From positions 1 through 49,126 of IMG/VR virus record IMGVR_UViG_3300044733_004818: a stretch of 49,126 nucleotides of DNA. One strand, given 5' to 3'. The translations under genes and the position numbers were made by a program. Origin of the DNA: a virus. The notes under the pieces were generated by a model. That model was not told where the DNA came from. It saw nothing but the letters and a program-made list of their open reading frames with translations, and did no database searches. Below are positions 23,351-33,997 of the stretch, piece by piece (the stretch's first letter is position 1; each line of letters opens with the position of its first letter).

Positions 23351-26300
23351 ATGGCCAAAGGTTTTAATCTAACAGCACAAATTAACTTACAAGGCCCATC
23401 AAACCTTAAGCCTGTTGTGGCACAAATTAGGCGAGAGTTGGGTACAGTTAGTGCAAATGTAGATGTTAAACTTAATGCTCAATCAGCAAGATCCATAGAC
23501 TCCGTTTCTGCAAAATTAAAGTCTATGAATGCTGTTTTGGCTGCGGCTAGAGACAATACTATCACATTAAATAAAGCGATGCAACAACTATCTGGTACCT
23601 TAAATAACGCCGGTTCTGTTAATAATAAAGTATCTGTATCAATGACAAATACAGCAGCTAATGCTCAGGCTATTAGTAAAAATATTAAACAAGCCACAAC
23701 AGAAATGCAAGAGTTTGGCAAACAGGGCGCATTAGCAATTAGGCGTTTTGCTGCTTTTAGCGTTGTTACAAATGTGGTTTTTAAAGTTATCAATGCTATT
23801 AACAGTGCGTTTACTTCTTTTGTAACTTTCGATAGAGAATTAGTTAAACTACAACAAGTTACCGGTAAAAGCGAAATTGGTTTAAAGCAACTACAAGCCC
23901 AAATTACTAATCTAGCTACTAGTTTAGGTGTGAGTAGTGAAAGCTTGACAACTGTTGCTAGTACCCTTGCTCAGGCTGGTTTAAATGCTGAGGAAACCCG
24001 TATAGCACTAGCGGCTTTAGCTAAGACAGAATTGGCACCATCATTCGATAATTTGACAGATACCACAGAAGGTGCAATTGCAGCACTTAGACAGTTTGGT
24101 TTGCAAGCTAAAGATTTAGAGGCAGCACTAGGTAGTATTAATGCTGTTGCTGCGGCATTCGCTGTAGAATCACGAGATATTATCGTTGCTATTCAACGAA
24201 CCGGTGGTGTGTTTGCTTCAGCTAGTAAGGGCGTTAGTGAGGGTAAAGATGCGCTAAATGAATTTATTTCTGTATTTACTAGTGTTCGTGCTACTACTCG
24301 TGAAAGCGCAGAGACCATTGCTACTGGATTAAGAACTATTTTTACCAGAATTCAACGTAAAGGAACTATTGAAGCCTTAAAAGAATATGGTGTTGTTCTT
24401 ACAGACTTAGAAGGGAAATTCGTTGGTCCATATGAAGCTACTAGAAGATTAAGCGAGGGATTAAAGCAGTTAGATCCTAGAGACTTAAGATTTACACAAA
24501 TAGTAGAAGAACTTGGTGGATTTCGACAAATTGGTAAAGTTATTCCATTGATTCAACAATTTGCAGAAGCACAGAAGGCCCTTAAGGTTGCACAAACGGG
24601 TCAGTCTAGCCTCACAGATGCCCAACTTACTGCTCAGAAAAGTTTAGCAAATCAAATAGCGAAAGTGCGCGAACAGTTTTTAGCACTTTTTAGAGACATA
24701 GGACAGAGTACAACCTTTAAAGCGATCACTACGATTGTCTTAGGATTAACTAGCGCATTTATTAGTTTGGCGAGTGCTTTTAAGCCCATTCTACCATTTT
24801 TAGCTATTTTAGCTACAATTAAGGGTGTTAAAGCTTTGGGCGAATTTGGAACAGGATTTTTTGGTGGTATCACAAAAGGTGGTGGTGCTGGTGCCACAGG
24901 TAAAAATATAGGAGAAAGCCTTAGTGGCGCTAAAGAAAAACAAACTAGTGAAGCGACAGCTAAAGCTGCTGATGCCATAAGACTTAATACTGATGCTTTG
25001 AGAGGATTAACTAGTACAGTAAATTCTTTAGAAAATACTATCAGATCTAGAGGAGCAACAACACTCAATGGTGGTGGCAAAGTTATGGGTTTTGCTCGCG
25101 GTGGTCTTGTGCCGGGAAGTGGAAACAGAGATACTGTGCCAGCAAAATTAATGCCAGGAGAATTTGTTATACGAAAGAAAGCTGTTGAAAAACTTGGTGC
25201 TGGAAATCTACATCAAATAAATAAATATGCTCTTGGTGGTAAAGTAGAATTAACTGGTAAAAAATTAAAAAATACTTATAGATCATTATCTGGTATTGTA
25301 GACAATAATCAAAAATATGCAGCAAATATTCAACCAATACCAGTTGATGATAATGATATTTTGAAAGATATGAGGAGACGTAAACAAAAATCTCCTACTA
25401 TACCCAATTGGAAAAATTTTGAAATTGCTGTTGGTAAAAAATATGGATTATCCATAGCTGGTGGTAATAAATTTTTAGACTATCCTAGTAAACCAGGGGA
25501 GGCTAAATTTTTAAGACCAGATGAAGGATATGCTAGAGATCAAGAAACTGGTTTTATAAAAGGAAACAATAATGAAACCATGTTAGCAAAATTAATTGGA
25601 GCTGGATTATATCGTCCTAATAAAAGAATATACACATATTATCCAAAAAGTTTAAGCAAATTTAGTAAACTCTCTTTGGGTGGACTAGTACAAAAATTTA
25701 AGGAAGGTGGCACAGCAGAGCCACTGACAGCAGAAGAAATTTATGAATGGGTAACAGAATTAGGAACTGCACAAACTGTAAGAGGATTAGTTGGTGGAAA
25801 CGATCGTATAAATCAAGTCTTAGGTTCTATAAGTAGTACTGGTAAGCCTGTAACGAGTAAAGAAATATTTAGTAAAAACTTCTTATTAAGTAATAGATCA
25901 GGACCTTACTTATCTGCAATAGAAGGATTATTAGAAGTTGCTGAGAGTACAAAAAAGAGAGCTAGAATATTTACAGAAGAAGAAAAAGCTAGTGCTACAA
26001 AAGTTGGATTGGTTGGAATGTTTCCATTTGATATTGACACTAAGCATTATGAAGATATTGCTGGACGAATATTAGAAATTAATACTAAATCATTACCCAA
26101 GTCAAAAGCAGAAGAAATCTATCGTATTAGACAAGAAATCGACGAAGCATTAGGTCGTGGTACACAAGCCTTGTATGGTAGATCTCCACTATCACTGGAC
26201 GATCCTACAAAAGAAGCTTTGGGTTTGGGCAATTTAGAAGGATATATGATTGAAGCTATTTTAGCGAAAGCCGGTGCTAATCCTGGTAGACTAGACGATA

Positions 26301-29300
26301 GATCTGTAGACTATGCCTCTGGTTTGGGTAGTGCAGCCAGTTTATTTGGTATTGATCCAGCTATTCCCACAGAAGTAAAAAGAGATGTAAAGGGAGGTCT
26401 TAGTAAAGCAAGAGCTAACTTTAGGAATTATTTTGCTAAATTTGCTATTGGGGGATCAGTACAAGATACTGTCCCAGCACTATTAACTCCTGGAGAATTT
26501 GTTGTTAATAAAAACGCTGCTAAACGTATTGGTTATAGTAGATTACATAAACTTAATCAAGCAGATAAAATTGGTGTGAAAGGGTATAACAAAGGTGGTG
26601 TTGTTGGTGGTATTCAAAGATTTGAGGATGGTGGTAATGTAGGACGCTTAAGTAAAGAAGAACGAAAAAGAAGAAAAGAAGCTTATACTGCACGATCTCG
26701 TGGTGATATAACACGAGAAGAAGCTCGTGCGGTAGGAGCGCCAAGACCTGACTTTGGTGCTGGTGCAAGTAGAAAAAGAGATGTGATGGCTAGGCCACAA
26801 GGCGCCGAAAATATTGCAAAAATAGAAGCAGAGGTTATATCCAACTATAGAAAACTATATAAAGAACAAAAACAAAAAATAGATGAGTTCTATAATAATT
26901 TAGAAGAGCAGGCATCTCAAGAATTTTTTGAAGGGAAAATTAGTAGTGATGAATTAAACGATATATTTACTAATATAATTAGTGCGCGTATTCTTAAAAA
27001 ATCACAAGCTAAAGAAACTCTTACAGCGGAATCTAAAGCAGCATCTCAAAAAGCTGTACAAGATTATGTTGTCGGCCGACAAACTCCACAAATTGAAGAA
27101 AGAAAAGCTACTGATACCAAAGCTTTTGATACTCAAATTCAATCAGCTATGGCGGTTGTAGCTAAAGAGGCTAAAGCAAAATATCAACAATTATATAATG
27201 AAGAAAGCCAGAGTCTCAAAGCTTTTTATAGTGAACGATATAAACAAGTAAAAAGTGAGGGTGGAGATGTATCTGCTGTTATAGCAGAGTATAGAGCAGC
27301 GGTAGCCGATGCTAAACAGTCTCTAGAATCCGGACTCAAAACAGAGGTAGCACAAAAACAAGCGGCTGTACCAGAACAAATAGCAGAACAGAAAAAAGCT
27401 CAAGTTGCACAATTTCGTAGTGATAAAGCAAGAGCTACAGATCCATTTTATGATGCTAAACAAGCAGCAGATTTACAAAGAGAACAGGCCAAAACTTCAC
27501 CATTTGGTATGGGTCCAGAGGATCCTGACGCCAAAAAGAAAAGACAACAAGCATTTGCAGATGAACAATACTATAGATATAAGGCAGAACAACAAGGTAC
27601 CTCAGTTCAAGCAGTTAAATTAGCTCAAGCACAACAACTAGGTAAAGCTTCTTTTCAAAATAAAGAATTTTATCGTGGTAAATTAACAGAAACACAAGCT
27701 AGTTTAGCAACGAGAAGAGATACCGCTATGAAAATTGGCGGATCTATAAAAGAAGCAGAGGCACAGCTTGCAGCAGCACCAGCGGGTTCCGCAGAAGCAG
27801 TAGCGGCAGCCACGAGACTCGCCGATGCTCAAAGTAGATTAGCTATGGAACAAGAAGGAATACTACAACAAATGGTCGCTTTGAGACCAGATTTGGCTGC
27901 TACTCAGGAAGGTATGAATCAATTGGCCGCAGGAGCTAAAACAGCAGCAGATGCTTTAGCGGCTGGAGATCTAGAGGCGGCACAACAAGCCTTATCAGAT
28001 AAACTTGGAGAAACTATTACGGCAGCAGAAGCAATGGAAATTTCCATGCAAAATTTTGCTAAAGAAACAAATCAAGATATTGAGATGGTAAGGAGGCAGT
28101 TTGGCCAAGGCGCTGGCGCCAAAATGGTTGAGCGTCAACAATTTATACAAAGCCGTGAAGGCCAAAGAATGGGGCTTTTTGCTCAGTTGGCTCCTGATTT
28201 AGCCAAAAAAGCAGCAGGAACAAAACTAGGACAAGCTCTTGGTGGTGCCACAGATTTTGCTCAGGGTAAGGGCGGAATATTAAGTCAAACTTTTGCTAAA
28301 GCCGGAGGATTTAGAGGAGTAGGAGCATCAGTAGCAATTGGCGCAAATGTATTAAAGCAAGCATTACCGAAGTCTATGGCCGCAGACCCTAATACAGCAG
28401 GAGCACTTGGAGCACTAAGCGGAGCTGGTAGTGGCGCGGCGGCTGGTGCTCAATTACTATCAGGATTACCATTTGGAGAAGTAATAGGTGGTATTGGTGG
28501 AGCAATTATTGGAGGTATCCAAGGGTTCTTCAATGCAAAAAATCAAGCTATTATTACAAATGCATTAGAAAATATTGCTAAATCAAGTGGAGATCTAGAT
28601 ACCGCATTTAAACAGCTTGAATCATCATTTACATCGTCTAATCTAGCTAATGCACAAAAAGCATTGGGCGAAGTACTTACTGCTCAAAACGAGCTAGAAT
28701 CAATGGCATTTGGTTCTTATATGACAGGAGAAAATGCTGTTAATGTTGGTGGCACAGCTTTGGCAGGAGCGGCTACAGGAGCTGCAATTGGCAGTATGAT
28801 CCCAGTGATTGGAACAGCTATTGGTGCGGCTATTGGAGGTATCGCTGCTGGTGGTTATGCTGCTTATGGAGTTTATGGCAATAAACAAGAAGCTCTTAAA
28901 GCCAGAATAGGACAATCTGAAGGTAATATCAAGGCTGCTACTAGGTTTGCTGAAGTACAAGGGAAACAAACTTCTACAGAAGATTTGGGTAAAATATATG
29001 ATAGTCTAAAGGCTGGTAGTAATGAATTAAATCCATTAGTTAAAGCATATCAAGACGGTGCTATAAAAGCTGCTGAAGCAAATGGTAGATTAACAGAAAA
29101 ACAAAAAGAAGGTATTAGAGCCAGAGAATCAGAAAGAGCTGCTCTAGATGCATATGTGCAAAAACGCAAACAGTCTGGAGCATCAGACGAGCAAATACAA
29201 AAAGAACTTGAAAAAGACAGAGCGGCCGCACTTAAAGAAGGAAATGAAAAATTAAGAATAGATGCTGAATTATTAGCTAAACAACAATTATTAGCACGAG

Positions 29301-32227
29301 CAACAAAAGAAGTAGCATTGGCCACAGAAAGTTTATTAGATGTTTATAGACGAGTTACAGCCAAAGCACAAAGATTTAGTGATGAAATTGGAGATATGTT
29401 AAATATTAATCAAGCCACTATTAATAGCTTAAGTGGTAAATCAGAAGTATCCAAAGTAGATAGAAGAGGAGCAGAAAGAGTTCTTGGTAATATTTCAGCA
29501 TATTCTCCACAAGAAGTGCAAGCGGCTACTCAAGAAATGGTTGGTAAATTAGGAGGTGGAACAGAGGCTCAGGCATTAGGTAAACAGGCCGAAGCTGCCA
29601 AGTTCTTACAAGATAAATTACCAGCAATGTTAAGAGCACCAGATGCTGATGCTGGTAAAATTATGGATACTCTTAGAAGTCAATTCCAAGGTATGGGATT
29701 AAATAGTGATGCAATTAATCAAATGCTTAAGGACGTAGAAGTACAATTAGGAGCAGATCGTGAGGGTGGGCTAGGAACATTAGCTAGTGAAATTGAAAAG
29801 GGTGGAATTGATCAGATATCGAGTACTGCTCAAGAAGCTCTCAAAACAATGCAAAATTTGGCTAAGACATATAATGATGCCTTACAACAGAGCATTGATC
29901 TACAAAATCAATATAATGAAAGTATTATGCAGGCTGATGAATATTTACGTAAGGCCGGTAGTATAAGATTAACAGCAGAATTAGATTTAGCTAGAGCGCT
30001 CGGTAGAAGTCCCACTCTAAGAGAACTTAATCAACCATTTGATTTTGAAATTAAAGATTTAACTAAGAGATTAATTCCTGGTGGAACTACAGATCCTACA
30101 GAAATTGCTAATGGTATTATAGCCGCTACTAGACAAAACACACAACTAGAGGCTGCTAATGTAGCACTAGGTACTACCGGTATGCAAGGTGCTGTTGGGG
30201 CTAATTCGGGTGCTGAACTACTAAAAGAACAACAAGCAAACATAGCCGCTATTGGTGCTAATAATGTTGCTATTAATCAAAGCCGTCAAGCGCTAGAAAG
30301 ACTAGCTAATGATGGTACTAAAGCCGCTAATGCATTATCTAAAATTCAAGAAGAACAACAAGCACTAGAGGGATTTGCTGCTTTTGCACAGAATGTATTT
30401 ACCGCTGAACCACAACAATTAGCTAAGATGGAAATTGAGGCAGCAGCTCTTAATGCTGCACAAGCTGCTGGTCCAGAATTTATGCAAAGTCGCTTTAATA
30501 GACAACAAGCATTTGCAGGATTAGAACAAGCTAAGGGCTTTTTAACCCCACAAGAATTCAAAGATATTCAGGCTGATTTGACGAGAAAATCTTTTGAGGC
30601 ACAAGGATTCAAAGGTGGTGATGTTGTTAAAAAGATTGGTGGCAAGGAATTTACTCTGGATCAATTAATTGAAAGAATGAAGGGTGGAGTTAGCGAGCTT
30701 GATCCTAATGTTGTAGCCTATAGGGAAGCTGTTGATACACAAATCAAGGCTAATGAAGAACTCAAAAGACTTGAAGAAATTAAATCATTACAAATTCAAG
30801 AAGCTATGACAGGATTAGTCACATTCTTGGCAAATGAATTTCCTAGAATTCTTGCAGAAGCTGTAAAAGAATCTAGAGCAGATGCTGCTACCCAACCAGA
30901 AACTGGCGCGGCTCCTACAGAAGCACAGAAAAATCAAGCCGCAGCTAATAAAAAATATGAAGAAGCGGGTAAGAAAAAACAACAAATAGACGCTAAAATC
31001 GCAACAGAAGAAAAGAAACTCAAAGAAGCAGAATCCAAGGTTGGATGGGAACAAGGAGCATCTACTGAAGTTGCTAGAAGAAAACGTAAAATCAGAGAAC
31101 TACAAGAACAATCTGATCAGGAACAAAAAAATATGGATGAAGCTAAGTCAGAATTTGTGGCATCATCCTCAACAGTTGCTGAAGAAGAAAAAACTAGACA
31201 AGAAGCTAAGGCGGCTCAAGCAGCAGAAGAGAAAAAAGCAAGAGAAGCCAAAGCTACCGAAGCTAAAAAACAGAGCGAAGCAGCTAGAATGGGTAATAGA
31301 CCAACAGTTATTCAGGCGCCTCCAGCGCCAGGAACAGCAGCAGCTACTGTTACTCGACCACAAACACAAGCCAATACCCAACCACAAACTTATGGAACTA
31401 CTGTATCCTCTGTACCTATGGTGTCTTTAGATACCTTAGAACGATCAAGAGCTGACAAACAAGCAGAAATTATTAAAAAAGAAAAAACACTCAAGGCGGC
31501 AAAAATAGCAGCATATGCAGCAGGAACCACAGAAACTAGTCCAACTCTAGCTGCCGCACAAGCAAGTTTTGATAGTGCTAAACAAGATCTAGCTAGTATT
31601 AATGAACAAATCACAGTAGAAAAACAAAGACTAGCAGCTATAGAACAACAAGCGGCAATAGCACAACAATCTCAACAGCAACAATCCGAACAACTTAATC
31701 CTTATGCGAGTGGAGATGCGCAACTGTCTGCGCAAATGAGCAGTGGTGTTGATCCCAACCACCCGTTTGTTCAACGCCTAAGACAACCAGAGACACCACA
31801 ACCAGTACCAGTACCAAGTAATTTACCACAACCAGTAGAATATACTCGCCAAGTACAAACTGCTGAAACTGGCGGAACAGCAGTGAATGTTACAAATGGT
31901 GAAGCGACCAATACAATGACTACCGGACAACTACTAACATTAGATCCAGCATCTCTTAAAGGACTCAATGACTTTAATACCACTTTTGGTAGTTATGTAG
32001 ATAAATTAGTAGGATTCCAATTCCCCGTAATCCCCGACAAGATAGAATTAAACCATAATGTACAAATAGATATGACAGGAGCGGCGTCTATAACAACACT
32101 AGAGAAGCGCCTACAAGAATTGGCCGTAGCATTAGTTATGCCCAAGATAGAAGAATTAAGAAATGAAACATCTGCCGCAACAGAAGGTCGTGTTAAAGGT
32201 AGTGGTGCCAAGGGAGTTTCTAAATAA
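23351..32227 (+). CDS. Tape measure protein with embedded nuclease-like domains
   Basis: The 2958-residue tail length ruler has a TP901-type tape-measure core at about 100-330 ('FDRELVKLQQVTGKSEIGLK', 'IIVAIQRTGGVFASAS') and hydrophobic segments near 455-500. Two copies of the G-G-x-V/'DTVPAxLxPGEFV' motif occur (about 584 and 1031). Between them lie two PD-(D/E)XK-like domains: FE690-691, D710, E717-A-K719, and E968, D987, E1008-V-K1010. Long Ala/Gln/Lys coiled coils follow, with Gly/Ala-rich membrane-like segments at about 1620-1710 and 1795-1840, suited to inserting in the host membrane. Using about 0.15 nm per residue, the tail would be roughly 440 nm. Confidence 0.93.
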   Translation: MAKGFNLTAQINLQGPSNLKPVVAQIRRELGTVSANVDVKLNAQSARSIDSVSAKLKSMNAVLAAARDNTITLNKAMQQLSGTLNNAGSVNNKVSVSMTNTAANAQAISKNIKQATTEMQEFGKQGALAIRRFAAFSVVTNVVFKVINAINSAFTSFVTFDRELVKLQQVTGKSEIGLKQLQAQITNLATSLGVSSESLTTVASTLAQAGLNAEETRIALAALAKTELAPSFDNLTDTTEGAIAALRQFGLQAKDLEAALGSINAVAAAFAVESRDIIVAIQRTGGVFASASKGVSEGKDALNEFISVFTSVRATTRESAETIATGLRTIFTRIQRKGTIEALKEYGVVLTDLEGKFVGPYEATRRLSEGLKQLDPRDLRFTQIVEELGGFRQIGKVIPLIQQFAEAQKALKVAQTGQSSLTDAQLTAQKSLANQIAKVREQFLALFRDIGQSTTFKAITTIVLGLTSAFISLASAFKPILPFLAILATIKGVKALGEFGTGFFGGITKGGGAGATGKNIGESLSGAKEKQTSEATAKAADAIRLNTDALRGLTSTVNSLENTIRSRGATTLNGGGKVMGFARGGLVPGSGNRDTVPAKLMPGEFVIRKKAVEKLGAGNLHQINKYALGGKVELTGKKLKNTYRSLSGIVDNNQKYAANIQPIPVDDNDILKDMRRRKQKSPTIPNWKNFEIAVGKKYGLSIAGGNKFLDYPSKPGEAKFLRPDEGYARDQETGFIKGNNNETMLAKLIGAGLYRPNKRIYTYYPKSLSKFSKLSLGGLVQKFKEGGTAEPLTAEEIYEWVTELGTAQTVRGLVGGNDRINQVLGSISSTGKPVTSKEIFSKNFLLSNRSGPYLSAIEGLLEVAESTKKRARIFTEEEKASATKVGLVGMFPFDIDTKHYEDIAGRILEINTKSLPKSKAEEIYRIRQEIDEALGRGTQALYGRSPLSLDDPTKEALGLGNLEGYMIEAILAKAGANPGRLDDRSVDYASGLGSAASLFGIDPAIPTEVKRDVKGGLSKARANFRNYFAKFAIGGSVQDTVPALLTPGEFVVNKNAAKRIGYSRLHKLNQADKIGVKGYNKGGVVGGIQRFEDGGNVGRLSKEERKRRKEAYTARSRGDITREEARAVGAPRPDFGAGASRKRDVMARPQGAENIAKIEAEVISNYRKLYKEQKQKIDEFYNNLEEQASQEFFEGKISSDELNDIFTNIISARILKKSQAKETLTAESKAASQKAVQDYVVGRQTPQIEERKATDTKAFDTQIQSAMAVVAKEAKAKYQQLYNEESQSLKAFYSERYKQVKSEGGDVSAVIAEYRAAVADAKQSLESGLKTEVAQKQAAVPEQIAEQKKAQVAQFRSDKARATDPFYDAKQAADLQREQAKTSPFGMGPEDPDAKKKRQQAFADEQYYRYKAEQQGTSVQAVKLAQAQQLGKASFQNKEFYRGKLTETQASLATRRDTAMKIGGSIKEAEAQLAAAPAGSAEAVAAATRLADAQSRLAMEQEGILQQMVALRPDLAATQEGMNQLAAGAKTAADALAAGDLEAAQQALSDKLGETITAAEAMEISMQNFAKETNQDIEMVRRQFGQGAGAKMVERQQFIQSREGQRMGLFAQLAPDLAKKAAGTKLGQALGGATDFAQGKGGILSQTFAKAGGFRGVGASVAIGANVLKQALPKSMAADPNTAGALGALSGAGSGAAAGAQLLSGLPFGEVIGGIGGAIIGGIQGFFNAKNQAIITNALENIAKSSGDLDTAFKQLESSFTSSNLANAQKALGEVLTAQNELESMAFGSYMTGENAVNVGGTALAGAATGAAIGSMIPVIGTAIGAAIGGIAAGGYAAYGVYGNKQEALKARIGQSEGNIKAATRFAEVQGKQTSTEDLGKIYDSLKAGSNELNPLVKAYQDGAIKAAEANGRLTEKQKEGIRARESERAALDAYVQKRKQSGASDEQIQKELEKDRAAALKEGNEKLRIDAELLAKQQLLARATKEVALATESLLDVYRRVTAKAQRFSDEIGDMLNINQATINSLSGKSEVSKVDRRGAERVLGNISAYSPQEVQAATQEMVGKLGGGTEAQALGKQAEAAKFLQDKLPAMLRAPDADAGKIMDTLRSQFQGMGLNSDAINQMLKDVEVQLGADREGGLGTLASEIEKGGIDQISSTAQEALKTMQNLAKTYNDALQQSIDLQNQYNESIMQADEYLRKAGSIRLTAELDLARALGRSPTLRELNQPFDFEIKDLTKRLIPGGTTDPTEIANGIIAATRQNTQLEAANVALGTTGMQGAVGANSGAELLKEQQANIAAIGANNVAINQSRQALERLANDGTKAANALSKIQEEQQALEGFAAFAQNVFTAEPQQLAKMEIEAAALNAAQAAGPEFMQSRFNRQQAFAGLEQAKGFLTPQEFKDIQADLTRKSFEAQGFKGGDVVKKIGGKEFTLDQLIERMKGGVSELDPNVVAYREAVDTQIKANEELKRLEEIKSLQIQEAMTGLVTFLANEFPRILAEAVKESRADAATQPETGAAPTEAQKNQAAANKKYEEAGKKKQQIDAKIATEEKKLKEAESKVGWEQGASTEVARRKRKIRELQEQSDQEQKNMDEAKSEFVASSSTVAEEEKTRQEAKAAQAAEEKKAREAKATEAKKQSEAARMGNRPTVIQAPPAPGTAAATVTRPQTQANTQPQTYGTTVSSVPMVSLDTLERSRADKQAEIIKKEKTLKAAKIAAYAAGTTETSPTLAAAQASFDSAKQDLASINEQITVEKQRLAAIEQQAAIAQQSQQQQSEQLNPYASGDAQLSAQMSSGVDPNHPFVQRLRQPETPQPVPVPSNLPQPVEYTRQVQTAETGGTAVNVTNGEATNTMTTGQLLTLDPASLKGLNDFNTTFGSYVDKLVGFQFPVIPDKIELNHNVQIDMTGAASITTLEKRLQELAVALVMPKIEELRNETSAATEGRVKGSGAKGVSK

Positions 32228-32237
32228 GGAATAATAT

Positions 32238-33995
32238 ATGCCCGGATATGAATCTGCCATAAAAGTTTATTATTGTAAACAAACAGAATCTCCAGCAGAC
32301 GAGCATAGACTAGCTCCTGCTCCTATTATCAATATCAGTCCAGAAATTTATTATGCCAATGATAGTGTTGTTGGATATACATATAATATAAGTCTTACTG
32401 GTTATGCTAATGCCTTAAGAAAAGATTTAAACAGTAATTCAACCGACTATGGTGCAGATAAAACCATAGAGCATATGGGTGATATTAGAGAAATTTTTAA
32501 TTTTAATGGCGGTAATCTATATATTAAACAAGGCTCAGATGATATTATTGTTGCCAAGGGTGCCACAATTAAAAATATCACACTGAATGCATCTGAAAAT
32601 AGATGGGTAAATTATTCACAATATAATATTGAAATAGAATTTAATGAAGTTGATTTTATAGGTTGTGTAGCGAATGATCAAATATCGTGCGCTAGTACTT
32701 TGTTCCATACTCCCAACCAAAGCGGCAATCATATTGTTAGTGATCACTTAATAGATATGAAGCAGTATAAGATTAAAGAATTTAATGATAAGTGGTCTTT
32801 TGTAATTGATGAACAAATATATAATAGCCATGATGATTACTACAATAATATTTTTAAAGTCACCTACTCATTATCTGCCACAGGAAAGAACTATTATGTT
32901 GATGATAATTTAATACCAGCATGGCAACAAGCCAAGAACTTTGTACAAAATAGATTACATAAACAAATTATGGGATTAATGGGAGGTATATTACAAATAA
33001 AAGCAAATAATAATGATGGATGTGCTGCTGATATTGTACCGTCCGGATTATATCAAGTAGATAATACAAGTCCTAGAGAAAGTGGTATTTTAGATGGTTT
33101 TGTGACATTAAGAGATGGTTTACCAAATTATGATATTTATAATGAATCAATAGATTGTGATACTTCAGAAGCTGATGGTAGTTTTAGTATAACATATAAT
33201 GCAACTTTAAAAAGATATAATACAGCTCTTAGTCCAGTAGAAAATGCGGCGGTACACACTTTTACACTCACGGATAACTACACTAGATCTCAGCCACAAT
33301 CAGCTTCAATATCGGTACAAGGAAATATTCAAGGATTGGTTAGGGGTGGTTTTATATACTACAATAATGATTTTGTTCTACCTAATAATGGAACATTTAT
33401 AACTACAGTAAATAGTAATGAAACAAAATACTCTAACGCATTAGCTTATTTTAAGAAAAAGGTTTCTAGCGGATCCGACTTACACGACTCGATGAAAACA
33501 TCGCTGGGCATTACTAAAGCAGCACTTTTAGTGAAAAATAATGATGGATTACCACCGAAACCATCAGCGTTCAATGTGGACCACACATATAATGATGGTA
33601 TAGTATCATATAACGTAACTTATGACAAAGCTTTGAATGAAATCAAAGACAGAGGCTATACGAATATTAGTATAGTAAGAAATGATCCTATAGAAATAAT
33701 ACAAGAATTTATAGTTCCAGGAAGAATATCTGGACCGATTATTCAGAAGTTAAATATGAAAACATCAAGAACAATATCTATAAATATAGAAGGCAGATCA
33801 AAAGAAAATAAACAGTGCATTGAATTATCTGAACTTGATGTTTGCAATGACTCGATTCCTAAGTTTAGTATAGCACAGTTTGATCAGATGGTATCTAATG
33901 ACAATATAAACTGGATTAAAACTAAAGAGGATTATGATAGCAATCCTATAGATGGATCTTTCACCATATCTTTAGAATATTTATGTAGAGGATAA
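32238..33995 (+). CDS. Tail protein, first of a tandem paralogous pair
   Basis: The 585-residue product starts MPGYESAIKVYYCKQTES after AAGGAA. Landmarks are 'DEHRLAPAPIINISPEIYY', 'GYTYNISLTG', 'FNDKWSFVIDE', 'AWQQAKNFVQNRLHKQ', 'IYNESIDCDTSEADGSFSIT' and a C-terminal 'IDGSFTISLEYLCRG'. Every one of these has a counterpart in the next protein, so the two arose by duplication. Position right after the tape measure suggests a distal tail or baseplate-like ring protein. No enzymatic motif is visible. Confidence 0.65.
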   Translation: MPGYESAIKVYYCKQTESPADEHRLAPAPIINISPEIYYANDSVVGYTYNISLTGYANALRKDLNSNSTDYGADKTIEHMGDIREIFNFNGGNLYIKQGSDDIIVAKGATIKNITLNASENRWVNYSQYNIEIEFNEVDFIGCVANDQISCASTLFHTPNQSGNHIVSDHLIDMKQYKIKEFNDKWSFVIDEQIYNSHDDYYNNIFKVTYSLSATGKNYYVDDNLIPAWQQAKNFVQNRLHKQIMGLMGGILQIKANNNDGCAADIVPSGLYQVDNTSPRESGILDGFVTLRDGLPNYDIYNESIDCDTSEADGSFSITYNATLKRYNTALSPVENAAVHTFTLTDNYTRSQPQSASISVQGNIQGLVRGGFIYYNNDFVLPNNGTFITTVNSNETKYSNALAYFKKKVSSGSDLHDSMKTSLGITKAALLVKNNDGLPPKPSAFNVDHTYNDGIVSYNVTYDKALNEIKDRGYTNISIVRNDPIEIIQEFIVPGRISGPIIQKLNMKTSRTISINIEGRSKENKQCIELSELDVCNDSIPKFSIAQFDQMVSNDNINWIKTKEDYDSNPIDGSFTISLEYLCRG

Positions 33996-33997
33996 TT

